A DNA stretch of 64,000 nucleotides from Ruegeria arenilitoris (GTDB taxonomy: Bacteria > Pseudomonadota > Alphaproteobacteria > Rhodobacterales > Rhodobacteraceae): positions 744,001-808,000 of the forward strand of contig NZ_WQHX01000001.1 in the NCBI RefSeq assembly GCF_013035425.1, given 5' to 3'. The notes below the pieces were generated by a model. That model was not told the origin of the DNA and did not search any database. It was given only the letters and a program-made list of their open reading frames with translations. Shown here in pieces: positions 17,512-25,682 of this stretch. Position 1 is the stretch's first letter; each line of letters starts with the position of its first letter. A program made the position numbers and the translations under genes.

Positions 17512-18744
17512 TCAAGGGTCGTCAGCGCGTAAATGCGCTGCCGCTTCGCCCGACTCCGATGGCCATAACAAAAAGGCGAAGATCAGCCCCATAACGGAAG
17601 CCACGGTCATCCACGCCAGGGCAGACGTTGCACCGTTTGCCGTCATCAGCCATCCAGCCAACGGGTACAAAACTAACCAACACGCATGCGACAAGGTGAA
17701 TTGTGCGGCGAATAGGGCCGGTCGATCCTCGGGTATAGCGGAGCGTGTCAGAAGGCGCCCCGACGGTGTCAGGGTTGCTGAATATCCAAACCCCACACAG
17801 GCCCATAAAAACGTTAGCAACGTAAGCGACAGCGGAATTGTTGCTGACAGAACAGCCGAGACAGCCATCGCCATGGTGCCTATCAGAGCACCGGTTAGCA
17901 TAACGCTTCGATCCATAAATCGAGTCAGCAAGGAAGGAAGCGCGAACGCGGCCAGCATCGAACCTCCTCCAAATCCAGCGAGTGCGATGGCTACGTCCCT
18001 GTCACCAAGGCCAAGATCAGCTCGGATTATGACGACGGTATTGACAATTACCATCGAGCTGAGTGCTGCCGCGTTCCAGTTCAACGCTAGCAGACCTCGC
18101 AAACGCTGGGTTCGCAGATAAAGCAAAATGCCTCGGGTGGTTCTGTCATAGATTCCCCTCCGTTCCACAGGCTTGGGTGAAGGCAGGACAACGGAAATAA
18201 CCAAAAGCGCAGATGCGAAAAATCCCAGGCTGGTCCCCCAGAACAAACTTTCAAAACTGACAACCATTAACAGGATAGCGGCCAGCATTGGGCTAAGCAG
18301 GCTTTCCATGTCCATTGCCAGCCGGGACAAGGACAGGGCTTTGGTATAATCACTCTCGTCCGTTAAAACGTCGGGAATCGTAGCTTGAAATGCGGGTGTG
18401 AAACCTGCCGAAGCTGATTGCAGTAAAAAGATAAGGACGTAGACCTGCCATACTTCTGTGACAAATGGCAAACCGATTGCGACCGCAGCACGCAAAAGAT
18501 CCAGCGCAATGAGCATCTTGCGTCGGTCTGCCTGCTGAGCGAATGCAGCCGCCAATGGTGCGATTACTACATAGGCAACCATCTTGATTGTTAGGGCAGT
18601 GCCTAACACTAATCCGGCTTGATCACCGGCCAGATCGTAAGCCAGTAGACCCAGCGCCACAGTTGCCAGTCCAGTTCCTGTAAGCGCCACGATCTGGGCG
18701 CCGAACAGATGCCGGTAGACACGGTTTCGAAACACACTCAGCAT
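17512..18744 (-). CDS. MFS transporter, probable exporter
   Basis: A 410-residue major facilitator with twelve hydrophobic segments, of the MFS_3/enterobactin-exporter-like group. The first loop shows AAFAQQADRRKMLIALDLLR, a variant of the MFS motif A. It follows the CsoR/RcnR-type regulator gene by only three bases and so is probably under its control. Such pairs often export a metal (nickel, cobalt) or an aldehyde-related or other toxic compound; the substrate is not readable here. Confidence 0.85.
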   Translation of the reverse strand: MLSVFRNRVYRHLFGAQIVALTGTGLATVALGLLAYDLAGDQAGLVLGTALTIKMVAYVVIAPLAAAFAQQADRRKMLIALDLLRAAVAIGLPFVTEVWQVYVLIFLLQSASAGFTPAFQATIPDVLTDESDYTKALSLSRLAMDMESLLSPMLAAILLMVVSFESLFWGTSLGFFASALLVISVVLPSPKPVERRGIYDRTTRGILLYLRTQRLRGLLALNWNAAALSSMVIVNTVVIIRADLGLGDRDVAIALAGFGGGSMLAAFALPSLLTRFMDRSVMLTGALIGTMAMAVSAVLSATIPLSLTLLTFLWACVGFGYSATLTPSGRLLTRSAIPEDRPALFAAQFTLSHACWLVLYPLAGWLMTANGATSALAWMTVASVMGLIFAFLLWPSESGEAAAHLRADDP

Positions 18745-18747
18745 GGA

Positions 18748-19011
18748 TCAAAGGTACTTTGTGATCGTCTTGAAATCTTCTGTATTTGAGTTTCCGTTAT
18801 TGAATTCAGTCGACAGGCAGTGGTCGATATGGTCGTGAATCAAAATGCGTTTTGCGTTGGTAATAGCTTTTTCTACCGCAAACAGCTGTTGAGCGATATC
18901 CACGCAGGGCTCTTGCCCTTCTAGCATCGCGATGACCTTTGACAGGTGACCGTTCGCCCGTTTCAGACGCGCTGTAATCTCAGGGTGGGATTGGTGTACA
19001 TGATCAGGCAT
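18748..19011 (-). CDS. CsoR/RcnR/FrmR-family metal- or formaldehyde-sensing repressor
   Basis: An 87-residue all-helical repressor of the DUF156 family. DNA-contact and core features are HPEITARLKRANGHLSKVI. Likely ligands are Cys36 (in PCVDIAQQL), His61 and Cys65 (in HDHIDHC), which is the C-H-C spacing of copper-sensing CsoR. However, His64 sits next to Cys65 and the N terminus is histidine-rich (DHVHQSHPE), as in RcnR and FrmR. So the inducer could be Cu(I), Ni/Co or formaldehyde. It heads a two-gene operon with the MFS exporter, and a matching operator lies just upstream. Confidence 0.9.
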   Translation of the reverse strand: MPDHVHQSHPEITARLKRANGHLSKVIAMLEGQEPCVDIAQQLFAVEKAITNAKRILIHDHIDHCLSTEFNNGNSNTEDFKTITKYL

Positions 19012-19018
19012 TTTATAT

Positions 19019-19043
19019 CCCTATCCCCCCCTATAGGATAGGG
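19019..19043 (-). promoter_or_regulatory. CsoR/RcnR-type operator (G/C-tract with flanking inverted repeat)
   Basis: CTAT (19021-19024), seven C (19025-19031), T, then ATAG (19033-19036) matches the type 1 operator layout of this family (AT-rich inverted repeat flanking a G/C tract). A wider inverted repeat, CCCTATCC (19019-19026) with GGATAGGG (19036-19043), surrounds it. It starts 8 bases upstream of the regulator's start codon, consistent with autorepression. Confidence 0.75.
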
Positions 19044-19144
19044 TCAACGGTTTACGTTTGCATTCGGAACAGTGTCGCCGATGGCGTTGAGTTTAGCCGC
19101 CAAACGCCCTATCTCGGGATCAACAAGGCACAAAGGAAAACTCC

Positions 19145-19759
19145 GTGGCGAACCACTTGTACAAAAACGACCTACCTGACGGTTTGGATTTGGGCCCGGT
19201 TGTGGCCATTGATTGCGAAACAATGGGTTTGAATCCCCATCGCGATCGGCTTTGCGTTATTCAGATGTCGGGCGGAGATGGCGATAGCCATATTATTCAA
19301 GTGGAAAAGGGTCAGACGTCGGCGCCCAACTTGTCTGCAATGCTCGAAGATCCAGATGTGTTGAAGCTATTCCACTTCGGTCGCTTCGACATTGCGGCCA
19401 TGTACCACACTTTTGGTTCTCTGGCAGCGCCAGTTTATTGCACCAAGATCGCCAGCCGGCTTGTGCGCACATACACTGATCGGCATGGTTTGAAGAACTT
19501 GTGTCAGGAGCTTCTTGGTGTCGATATCTCGAAACAACAGCAAATGAGCGACTGGGGTGCAGAAACCCTGACTGATGCTCAGCTGGACTATGCCGCCTCG
19601 GACGTTTTGTACCTTCACCGTTTGCGTGATGAGTTGGACGTGCGGCTTGCTCGCGAAGAGCGATCGGAAATGGCCCAGGCCTGTTTTGAATTTCTGCCGA
19701 TGCGTGCGAAGCTAGACCTCGCAGGTTGGCCCGAAACTGATATTTTTGCGCACTCATGA
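19145..19759 (+). CDS. rnd: short ribonuclease D-like 3'-5' exonuclease
   Basis: A 204-residue DEDDy exonuclease without the HRDC domains of full-length RNase D. The exonuclease motifs are AIDCETMGL (Exo I), HFGRFDIAAMY (Exo II) and YAASDVLYLHRL (Exo III with the catalytic Tyr). It starts at GTG with AAAGGA upstream. Short RNase D proteins of this kind are usual in Rhodobacteraceae and act in 3' trimming of stable RNAs. The next gene overlaps its stop (ATGA). Confidence 0.88.
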   Translation: MANHLYKNDLPDGLDLGPVVAIDCETMGLNPHRDRLCVIQMSGGDGDSHIIQVEKGQTSAPNLSAMLEDPDVLKLFHFGRFDIAAMYHTFGSLAAPVYCTKIASRLVRTYTDRHGLKNLCQELLGVDISKQQQMSDWGAETLTDAQLDYAASDVLYLHRLRDELDVRLAREERSEMAQACFEFLPMRAKLDLAGWPETDIFAHS

Positions 19760-20718
19760 CGGAAACGGAATCCTTTCTGATAACTGCACGGCAGGTCGTC
19801 ACAGACGAGGCGCGCGCCCTGGATGTTCTTGCGGATGGTTTGGACGAGAATTTCGCTGAGGCAGTGCAGATGATCTTGAGCGCGACTGGCCGCATCATCG
19901 TAAGCGGTATCGGCAAGTCCGGACATATAGGGCATAAGATTGCGGCCACATTGGCGAGTACGGGCACGCCTGCGTATTTCGTGCATCCCGCCGAAGCCAG
20001 CCATGGTGATCTTGGGATGGTGTCGAAAGGCGACGTCGTGTTGGCCATTTCGAATTCCGGCGAAGCGCCCGAGCTGGTGAACCTGCTGACTTTTACGCGA
20101 CGTTTCGGAATTCCACTGATCGGCTTGTCCAGCAAGCCGGAAAGCACGCTAATGAAACAGGCGGATGTGCAGCTATTAATCCCTTCTTTGGGTGAGGCTT
20201 GCGGATATGGCATGGTGCCTTCGATTTCGACTACATTGACTTTGGCCATGGGCGATGCGCTGGCCATCGCTTTGATGAAGTACCGCGATTTCCAGCCCGC
20301 GAATTTTCGCGACTTTCACCCTGGTGGAAAGTTAGGAGCGCAGCTGAGCAAAGTGCGAGATTTGATGCACGCGGACACGCCAATCGTTTCTGCAGGAACG
20401 CCTATGAGCGATGCTTTGATTGTCATGAGCCAAAAGAGTTTTGGTGTCGTAGGCGTAGTGGATGGCGAAGATCGTTTGTTGGGCATTGTCACCGACGGCG
20501 ATTTGCGCCGTAACATGGATGGTCTATTGGAAAAAGATGTCGAAAAGGTCATGACGAGCAATCCATTGACTATCTCGCCGAATGCAATGGCAGAAGAGGC
20601 GGTCGCGATTATGAATGATCGCAAGATCACCTCGCTTTTCGTTGTGGACCCCGAGGAACACGGCCAGGCGCAGGGGCTATTGCACATCCACGATTGTTTG
20701 AGAGCCGGTCTGGGATGA
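19756..20718 (+). CDS. kdsD: arabinose-5-phosphate isomerase KdsD (KpsF/GutQ family)
   Basis: A 320-residue enzyme converting ribulose-5-phosphate to arabinose-5-phosphate, the first step towards Kdo for LPS. The SIS domain (about 30-180) carries VSGIGKSGHIGHKIAATLAS and PAEASHGDLGM with the conserved histidine, and two CBS domains follow (about 205-320). It is followed directly by lptC-lptA-lptB, so Kdo synthesis and LPS transport are co-encoded. kdsC, which often lies between kdsD and lptC, is absent here. Confidence 0.93.
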   Translation: MTETESFLITARQVVTDEARALDVLADGLDENFAEAVQMILSATGRIIVSGIGKSGHIGHKIAATLASTGTPAYFVHPAEASHGDLGMVSKGDVVLAISNSGEAPELVNLLTFTRRFGIPLIGLSSKPESTLMKQADVQLLIPSLGEACGYGMVPSISTTLTLAMGDALAIALMKYRDFQPANFRDFHPGGKLGAQLSKVRDLMHADTPIVSAGTPMSDALIVMSQKSFGVVGVVDGEDRLLGIVTDGDLRRNMDGLLEKDVEKVMTSNPLTISPNAMAEEAVAIMNDRKITSLFVVDPEEHGQAQGLLHIHDCLRAGLG

Positions 20719-20729
20719 GGAGGGCCGAG

Positions 20730-21329
20730 GTGGATCGCTACTCGCGTATGGTGCAGTTCTTCAAAGTTCTGCTTCCGCTGGTGGCGATATTTCTTTTGGC
20801 TACGGTTTTCTTGTTGTCTCGCAGCGTTGAAACCAACGTAACCGGACCATTCTCGAACGATGCGATTGACCAACGTTTGTCGGATCAGGTGGTCACATTG
20901 CCGGACTATAAGGGTGTTACCCGCAAGGGCGAACAAGTGCGGGTCGAGGCCCGCCGAGCTAGTCAGGGTCGGGAGGGTGATGACCCAAAAGCGACCGAGA
21001 TCGAAGGAAAATATGACCTGAGAAACGGGCGCCAGATCACCATGGTATCCAACTCAGGAACAATCCGGCCCGACAAGGGTACGGCCACTTTTGTGGGTGA
21101 TGTGGTGATTACAACTGCAGACGGGATTCAAGTTACTACTGACTTGTTGAACACATCTTTGGAAGAAATTCGGGGCGATACGCCTGGGCAGGTTGATGGT
21201 ACGGGGCCAATCGGCGATTTTACTGCCGGACGTATGAAATTTGGAACGGAAAAAAGGAATGGGCCGGTTCATATTTTTTTTACAGACGGCGTGAAGCTGA
21301 TATATGAACCCCAAAAAGCTGAAAGATAA
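20730..21329 (+). CDS. lptC: LPS export periplasmic bridge protein LptC
   Basis: About 199 residues with one N-terminal membrane helix (FFKVLLPLVAIFLLATVFLL) and a periplasmic beta-jellyroll with repeated strands (GNxxI-type pattern in FVGDVVITTADG). LptC passes LPS from LptBFG to LptA. The GTG at 20730 is preferred because AGGAGG ends six bases upstream; an ATG at 20715 overlapping the kdsD stop is the alternative. Sequence is divergent, as usual for LptC, but the context is decisive. Confidence 0.85.
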   Translation: MDRYSRMVQFFKVLLPLVAIFLLATVFLLSRSVETNVTGPFSNDAIDQRLSDQVVTLPDYKGVTRKGEQVRVEARRASQGREGDDPKATEIEGKYDLRNGRQITMVSNSGTIRPDKGTATFVGDVVITTADGIQVTTDLLNTSLEEIRGDTPGQVDGTGPIGDFTAGRMKFGTEKRNGPVHIFFTDGVKLIYEPQKAER

Positions 21330-21332
21330 CCT

Positions 21333-21824
21333 GTGTTTGAATTACGTGTAGCCTTTGTTTCCTTTGTTTTAACGATGTGCGCCTTATCCGCGCCGGCGCA
21401 GGAGGCTCAGGTAGCGTTTGGATCAGCGAATGCGGATCCGACCTTGCCCGTCGAGGTCACGTCTGAGCTTCTGAACGTAAATCAGGAAGACGGATCAGCT
21501 GAATTCCTAGGCAATGTCATCGTGATCCAAGGCGAAATGCGACTAACCGCTGAACGCGTTCTGGTAATATACAACGAAGAAAAATCAGCTATTGAAAGGA
21601 TGGAAGCCACCGAGAATGTCGTGTTGGTCAGCCCTCCGGATGCGGCAGAGGGGGATTGGGCGGAATACACCATAGACTCGGGTGTGATCGAAATGAAGGG
21701 CAATGTTCTGCTCACGCAGGGGCCAAGCGTCATTAGCGGTGACGAAATGATTGCCAACCTAACCACTGGTTTGGCCACGATGACCGGGCGGGTCAAAACA
21801 ATTCTTCAGCCGAGCGGAAACTAA
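21333..21824 (+). CDS. lptA: LPS transport periplasmic protein LptA
   Basis: A 163-residue protein with a signal peptide (ending SAPAQE) and an OstA-like jellyroll (EFLGNVIVIQGEMRLTAERV and IEMKGNVLLTQGPSVISGDE). LptA forms the periplasmic bridge for LPS. It starts at GTG four bases after lptC and its stop overlaps the lptB start by one base (TAATG). Confidence 0.92.
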   Translation: MFELRVAFVSFVLTMCALSAPAQEAQVAFGSANADPTLPVEVTSELLNVNQEDGSAEFLGNVIVIQGEMRLTAERVLVIYNEEKSAIERMEATENVVLVSPPDAAEGDWAEYTIDSGVIEMKGNVLLTQGPSVISGDEMIANLTTGLATMTGRVKTILQPSGN

Positions 21825-22582
21825 TGAACAATCCAGTACTTTCTATTGCTGCAGGATCTTCAGGTCTAAGAATTGAAAAGCTGCGAAAGTCTTATCGAAA
21901 GAAGACGGTGATCCGCGACGTTTCCATGACCCTTGACCGATCAGAGGTAGTGGCGTTGTTGGGGCCGAACGGCTCTGGTAAAACAACGACTTTTTATTCA
22001 GTGGCCGGGCTGGTTTTCCCCGAAGCAGGTACAGTCACGATTGATGGGCAGATTGTAACCACCTTGCCAATGTACCGGCGTGCCCGTTTGGGAATCGGAT
22101 ACTTGCCTCAAGAAATGTCGATCTTTCGCGGGATGAGCGTCGAAGACAACATTTCTGCCGTGTTGGACATTACTGTTGATCACGCGCATCGCCGAAAGGA
22201 ACGATTGGAAGAACTGCTCGCTGATTTTTCAATCGAGCACTTGCGTCGCGCGCCTGCATTGGCACTGTCGGGCGGAGAACGCCGCCGGGTGGAAATCGCG
22301 CGGTGCCTGGCGGCGAACCCGAAATATCTGTTGCTGGACGAGCCTTTTGCCGGGGTCGATCCCATAAGCGTCGGGGATATCCGTCATCTTGTTGCTGATC
22401 TGAAAAAACGCGGCATCGGTGTGTTGATCACTGACCATAACGTACGGGAAACATTGGAAATCGTGGATCGCGCCTACATCTTGCATGACGGGCAGGTTTT
22501 GATGTCGGGCACGCCGGACGAAGTGGTGGAAAACGAAAACGTGCGGCGTGTGTATTTGGGTGAAAACTTCCGTATTTCATGA
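21824..22582 (+). CDS. lptB: LPS export ABC transporter ATPase LptB
   Basis: A 252-residue ABC ATPase that powers LPS extraction with LptFG. Walker A is GPNGSGKTTTF, the signature is LSGGERRRVEIARCL, Walker B is LLLDEPFAGVD, and the switch histidine is in ITDHNVRETL. Length and sequence match LptB closely. A 252-base gap without a gene separates it from hpf; rpoN, found there in many other proteobacteria, is missing. Confidence 0.96.
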   Translation: MNNPVLSIAAGSSGLRIEKLRKSYRKKTVIRDVSMTLDRSEVVALLGPNGSGKTTTFYSVAGLVFPEAGTVTIDGQIVTTLPMYRRARLGIGYLPQEMSIFRGMSVEDNISAVLDITVDHAHRRKERLEELLADFSIEHLRRAPALALSGGERRRVEIARCLAANPKYLLLDEPFAGVDPISVGDIRHLVADLKKRGIGVLITDHNVRETLEIVDRAYILHDGQVLMSGTPDEVVENENVRRVYLGENFRIS

Positions 22583-22785
22583 GCTTGCGTGTTTTGGTGT
22601 CGGGAACCCAAAGGAAATCGCGTATATACACGCCTGTTTTGATTGACTCTTCCGCCGTCTCTTGCCTCAATTGGTGTATGGCATTTCATCGGTTCCAATT
22701 TGGATCTCGACCTCCCTTCGCGGAAGGGCCGGGGCGAAATAAACTGCAGAAATCGTCGTTACCCCCCACCCGATAACAACAAGCT

Positions 22786-22802
22786 CGTTGCGTAACGCAA
22801 CG
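22786..22802. promoter_or_regulatory. perfect palindrome upstream of hpf
   Basis: CGTTGCGTAACGCAACG is a perfect inverted repeat with 8-base arms around a single A. It lies 32 bases before the hpf start, with a CATAAT (22804-22809) just after it that could serve as a -10 element. The position suggests a regulator-binding site over the -35/spacer region. The binding protein is not known. Confidence 0.5.
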
Positions 22803-22834
22803 TCATAATGGGTGTGAATTGTGAAGGAGACCAC

Positions 22835-23398
22835 ATGCGTTACCAAATCAGCGGAAAACAGATCGACATTGGTGCGGCTCTGCAGACCCACGTGCAGACT
22901 GAACTGGGCGAGGTCGTTGGAAAATACGCCCAGCGGCCAACGGATGCCAACGTCGTCTTTTCCCGTTCAGCGCATGAATATGTGTGCGAATCTACTGTAC
23001 ATCTGTCCACTGGCCTGACGGCGCAAGCCAAAGCACATGCGACTGAGATTTATGCGGCGTTCGAGGCGTGCTGTGACAAGATGGAAACACAATTGCGTCG
23101 TTATAAACGTCGCCTAAAGGATCATCACAAGGATCGGTCCGAGCCGGTTGAACTCTTTGGCGCGTCCTCTTATATCCTCGCCTCTGACGAATCGGAGACG
23201 GCCGACGAACCGGAATCGCTGCAGCCAATGATCGTGGCTGAGATGGAAACTAAAATTCCATCGCTTAGTGTAGGTGAGGCCGTTATGCAGATGGAGCTTG
23301 CTGGCGCACCGGTGCTAGTGTTCCGCAATGAGAGCAAGGATGGATTAAATGTCGTGTATCGTCGGGACGACGGTAACATAGGCTGGATTGATCCATAA
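22835..23398 (+). CDS. hpf: long-form ribosome hibernation-promoting factor
   Basis: 187 residues from the ATG at 22835, which has GAAGGAGA upstream. The N-terminal S30AE/YfiA domain (about 1-100, MRYQISGKQIDIGAALQTHV) binds the 30S decoding site. The C-terminal domain (about 125-187, PSLSVGEAVMQMELAGAPVL and FRNESKDGLNVVYRRDDGNI) dimerises 30S subunits to form 100S ribosomes. The long form is normal for alphaproteobacteria. ptsN follows after 52 bases. Confidence 0.94.
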   Translation: MRYQISGKQIDIGAALQTHVQTELGEVVGKYAQRPTDANVVFSRSAHEYVCESTVHLSTGLTAQAKAHATEIYAAFEACCDKMETQLRRYKRRLKDHHKDRSEPVELFGASSYILASDESETADEPESLQPMIVAEMETKIPSLSVGEAVMQMELAGAPVLVFRNESKDGLNVVYRRDDGNIGWIDP

Positions 23399-23450
23399 CA
23401 GGCAAGGGTAACTGGGCGCCTTCTGCAAGGTCAGGAGGCCGTCATGGAGC

Positions 23451-23921
23451 ATGATTATGGAGCTTTCGAGCATACTAAAGCCCGAAGCAGTACGTGTTTT
23501 ATCGGCAGCTTCCAGCAAGAAGCGGCTTTTTCAAGAGATCGGAGATGTCGCGGCATCAACGATGGGTTTGGATTCGCAGTCGATTGTCGACAACCTGCTG
23601 GAGCGTGAAAGTCTGGGTCCAACCGGTGTCGGACATGGCGTTGCCCTGCCGCATGCGCGCCTATCCGATCTGGAAGCGGTAGCCGGAGTGTTTATTCTGC
23701 TGGAAAAACCACTCGATTTCGGATCCGTCGACAGACAGCCAGTAGATCTTGCGTTTTCGCTATTTGCACCGGAGGAAGCCGGCGTCGATCATTTAAAGGC
23801 ACTTGCACTTGTTTCACGTACGCTCCGCGAATCGACAGTCTGCGCCAAACTGAGGTCTAACCCAGACCCGGTGAAGTTATACGCCATTCTGACCGAGGCG
23901 CAGTCTATGCAGGCTGCGTGA
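23451..23921 (+). CDS. ptsN: nitrogen PTS EIIA component PtsN
   Basis: A 156-residue EIIA-Ntr protein. The phosphorylated histidine lies in GVALPHARLSDL, and the fold-typical LLERESLGPTGVGHGVA precedes it. PtsN is a regulatory phosphoprotein rather than a sugar transporter and controls potassium transport and other processes. Start codons at 23451 and 23457 are both possible; AGGAGG lies 12 bases before the first. The hpf-ptsN pairing is conserved. Confidence 0.92.
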   Translation: MIMELSSILKPEAVRVLSAASSKKRLFQEIGDVAASTMGLDSQSIVDNLLERESLGPTGVGHGVALPHARLSDLEAVAGVFILLEKPLDFGSVDRQPVDLAFSLFAPEEAGVDHLKALALVSRTLRESTVCAKLRSNPDPVKLYAILTEAQSMQAA

Positions 23922-24018
23922 TCTTCGGAAAGTTTAGCAAACGATGGTGCTTGTTATTTGAAACACTTGCGTCTGTTTCAATGGACTAAGAACCCAATTT
24001 TCAACTGACTTACCTGGG

Positions 24019-24534
24019 TCAGCCACCAGCGCCCATTTCCAATGTCCACCAGATTTTCCCGCCGCCTTCCTGGTGCCAGGCAAATCCCATCTGCGTTGCA
24101 TTGGGGTCCATGATGACAGCCCTTGGGCCGGGCTCTTGCATCCACGCGGCCAGCGTTTCAGTTTCAGTTTCATAAGTCTCGGAGATAGCCTCGCCAAGGA
24201 ATCTGCCGGAATACCCCGACCGAGCGGCGCGATCGATGGGTGATGATCCGTCAGAACCAAAGTGCCATGGGCGATTCTGTCGTGCCATATCCTTGGAATG
24301 GGTTGCCGCAGCAGCATTCAGACGAGAATTGAGCTGCACCGGCTGGAGGCCCTGCGCCTGACGCAAAGCATTGACCGAGTCCAGCATCCGGAATTGCAGC
24401 TTTTCCGGGTTGCCTCGAATCTTGTAAACCGTCGGTAATGGTCGCCCATCCGCCCCTATGGCGGTCGTGCGCGAAGTATCGCAAGCTGTCAGCGCGACAA
24501 GGCAAATCGAAAGAAAAATTAGAATACGCGTCAT
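24019..24534 (-). CDS. CAP/SCP-domain lipoprotein
   Basis: 171 residues from ATG 24534. The lipobox is LVALTAC at about residue 15, so the protein is probably anchored to the outer membrane. A CAP domain follows (NALRQAQGLQPVQLNSRLNA, then HSKDMARQNRPWHFG, and GENI-like GEAISETYETETETL). The family includes YkwD and SCP/PR1 proteins; bacterial functions are mostly unknown. A longer frame from 24615 lacks support. It is divergent from the L,D-transpeptidase gene. Confidence 0.85.
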   Translation of the reverse strand: MTRILIFLSICLVALTACDTSRTTAIGADGRPLPTVYKIRGNPEKLQFRMLDSVNALRQAQGLQPVQLNSRLNAAAATHSKDMARQNRPWHFGSDGSSPIDRAARSGYSGRFLGEAISETYETETETLAAWMQEPGPRAVIMDPNATQMGFAWHQEGGGKIWWTLEMGAGG

Positions 24535-24703
24535 GTTGGGCCCAAATTTTGTGTCGATAAGGGAAATAGCCTGCATGAAGCCCTGGGGCAAATGCGCATT
24601 GGTGTTAACCCGCATGATTCTGCCGGTTTGATTTGCGACTGAAGCATTCTAGCAATAGAATACATTAGTTTTTTGAGATTCTCTTAGAGAAGGACCGCCC
24701 ATC

Positions 24704-25303
24704 ATGGTCAAGAAGAACATTTTACAGCCGACGCGCCGCGGTTTCATGGCCGGTGCAATGGTCAGCCTCGCATCGCCTGCAGTCGCTCAATATATCCCGG
24801 GTGACCCGCTGCGACCTGCGCCGGAACCGGAACCGGAGGTTCGGCGCAACGTGTCGGGCTTTCGTGCGCTGGACTGGCGACCTTATTTCTCGAATACCAG
24901 AAATGGTGCGATTTTGGTCGATACAGTGTCTAGAGCGTTGCATTACTGGTCTGATGATCAAACCGTATACAAACTTTACCCTTCTTCGGTGCCGCTAACC
25001 GAAGAATTGACCCGAAGGGGTCGAACAAGTGTGATCCGCAAGGTCGAAGGCCCTAGCTGGTCTCCGACGCCTTCGATGAAGAAGCGAAATCCGGAATGGC
25101 CCGATTATATCCCACCTGGGCCGGATAACCCTTTGGGAACGCACGCTTTGTACCTAAGCTGGAAGTATTATCGCATTCATGGAACCCATGACACGCGAAA
25201 AATCGGGCGTAGGTCTTCGAATGGCTGCATTGGATTGTTCAACGAGGACATCGCTGAGCTGTTCGGAATGGCCAGGGTTGGCACGCAAGTGTTGCTAATT
25301 TGA
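24704..25303 (+). CDS. L,D-transpeptidase (YkuD family)
   Basis: 199 residues with a twin-arginine-like signal (PTRRGFMAGAMVSLASPAVA). The YkuD catalytic region is YYRIHGTHDTRKIG followed by SSNGCIGLFNEDI, with Cys as nucleophile. These enzymes make 3-3 cross-links in peptidoglycan or attach lipoproteins to it. The gene has its own GAAGGA ribosome site and is divergent from the CAP lipoprotein, which suggests a shared envelope role. Confidence 0.92.
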   Translation: MVKKNILQPTRRGFMAGAMVSLASPAVAQYIPGDPLRPAPEPEPEVRRNVSGFRALDWRPYFSNTRNGAILVDTVSRALHYWSDDQTVYKLYPSSVPLTEELTRRGRTSVIRKVEGPSWSPTPSMKKRNPEWPDYIPPGPDNPLGTHALYLSWKYYRIHGTHDTRKIGRRSSNGCIGLFNEDIAELFGMARVGTQVLLI

Positions 25304-25443
25304 CGACATTTTGGCGCACGAACTCTCTTGGATCGCAAGTTGCAATTGCATTCCCCATGCATTGCTGATTAATAAAATTCACGAGGTAAGTCTTGGATGC
25401 GCGATCCAGATCAATGGATTCGCGCAAATTCTGGAGGTTAATT

Positions 25444-25626
25444 ATGAAGAAACTCGTTCTCGCTGCTGCACTGACTGCTGCCGCTTCGACCGCATATGCT
25501 GGCAACCTGGAAGAGCCGGTTGTTGAAGCACCTGTAGTTGTCGAAGAAACTCAGGGTTCGTCGCAGGGCATCATCCTGCCGTTGATCCTGCTGGTTGTTG
25601 TAGCCGCGGCTGTCGCAGCAAGCTAA
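25444..25626 (+). CDS. tiny exported protein with C-terminal membrane helix
   Basis: 60 residues: a signal peptide (MKKLVLAAALTAAASTAYAG), an acidic valine-rich stretch (EEPVVEAPVVVEE), and a hydrophobic end (IILPLILLVVVAAAVAA). A strong ribosome site (GGAGG) precedes the ATG and a strong terminator follows, which suggests high expression of a single-gene unit. Similar tiny proteins beside hemH occur in other roseobacters as far as I recall. Function unknown. Confidence 0.75.
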   Translation: MKKLVLAAALTAAASTAYAGNLEEPVVEAPVVVEETQGSSQGIILPLILLVVVAAAVAAS

Positions 25627-25652
25627 GTCGACGAGACACTACCAATTAAAGA

Positions 25653-25681
25653 GGCGGTGGACTGGTCCACCGCCTTTTTTT
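25653..25681 (+). terminator. strong intrinsic terminator, bidirectional
   Basis: A 9-bp stem (GGCGGTGGA at 25653-25661 with TCCACCGCC at 25666-25674) is followed by seven T. It sits between the tiny exported protein gene and the convergent hemH and can end both. Confidence 0.9.
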
Positions 25682-25682
25682 G

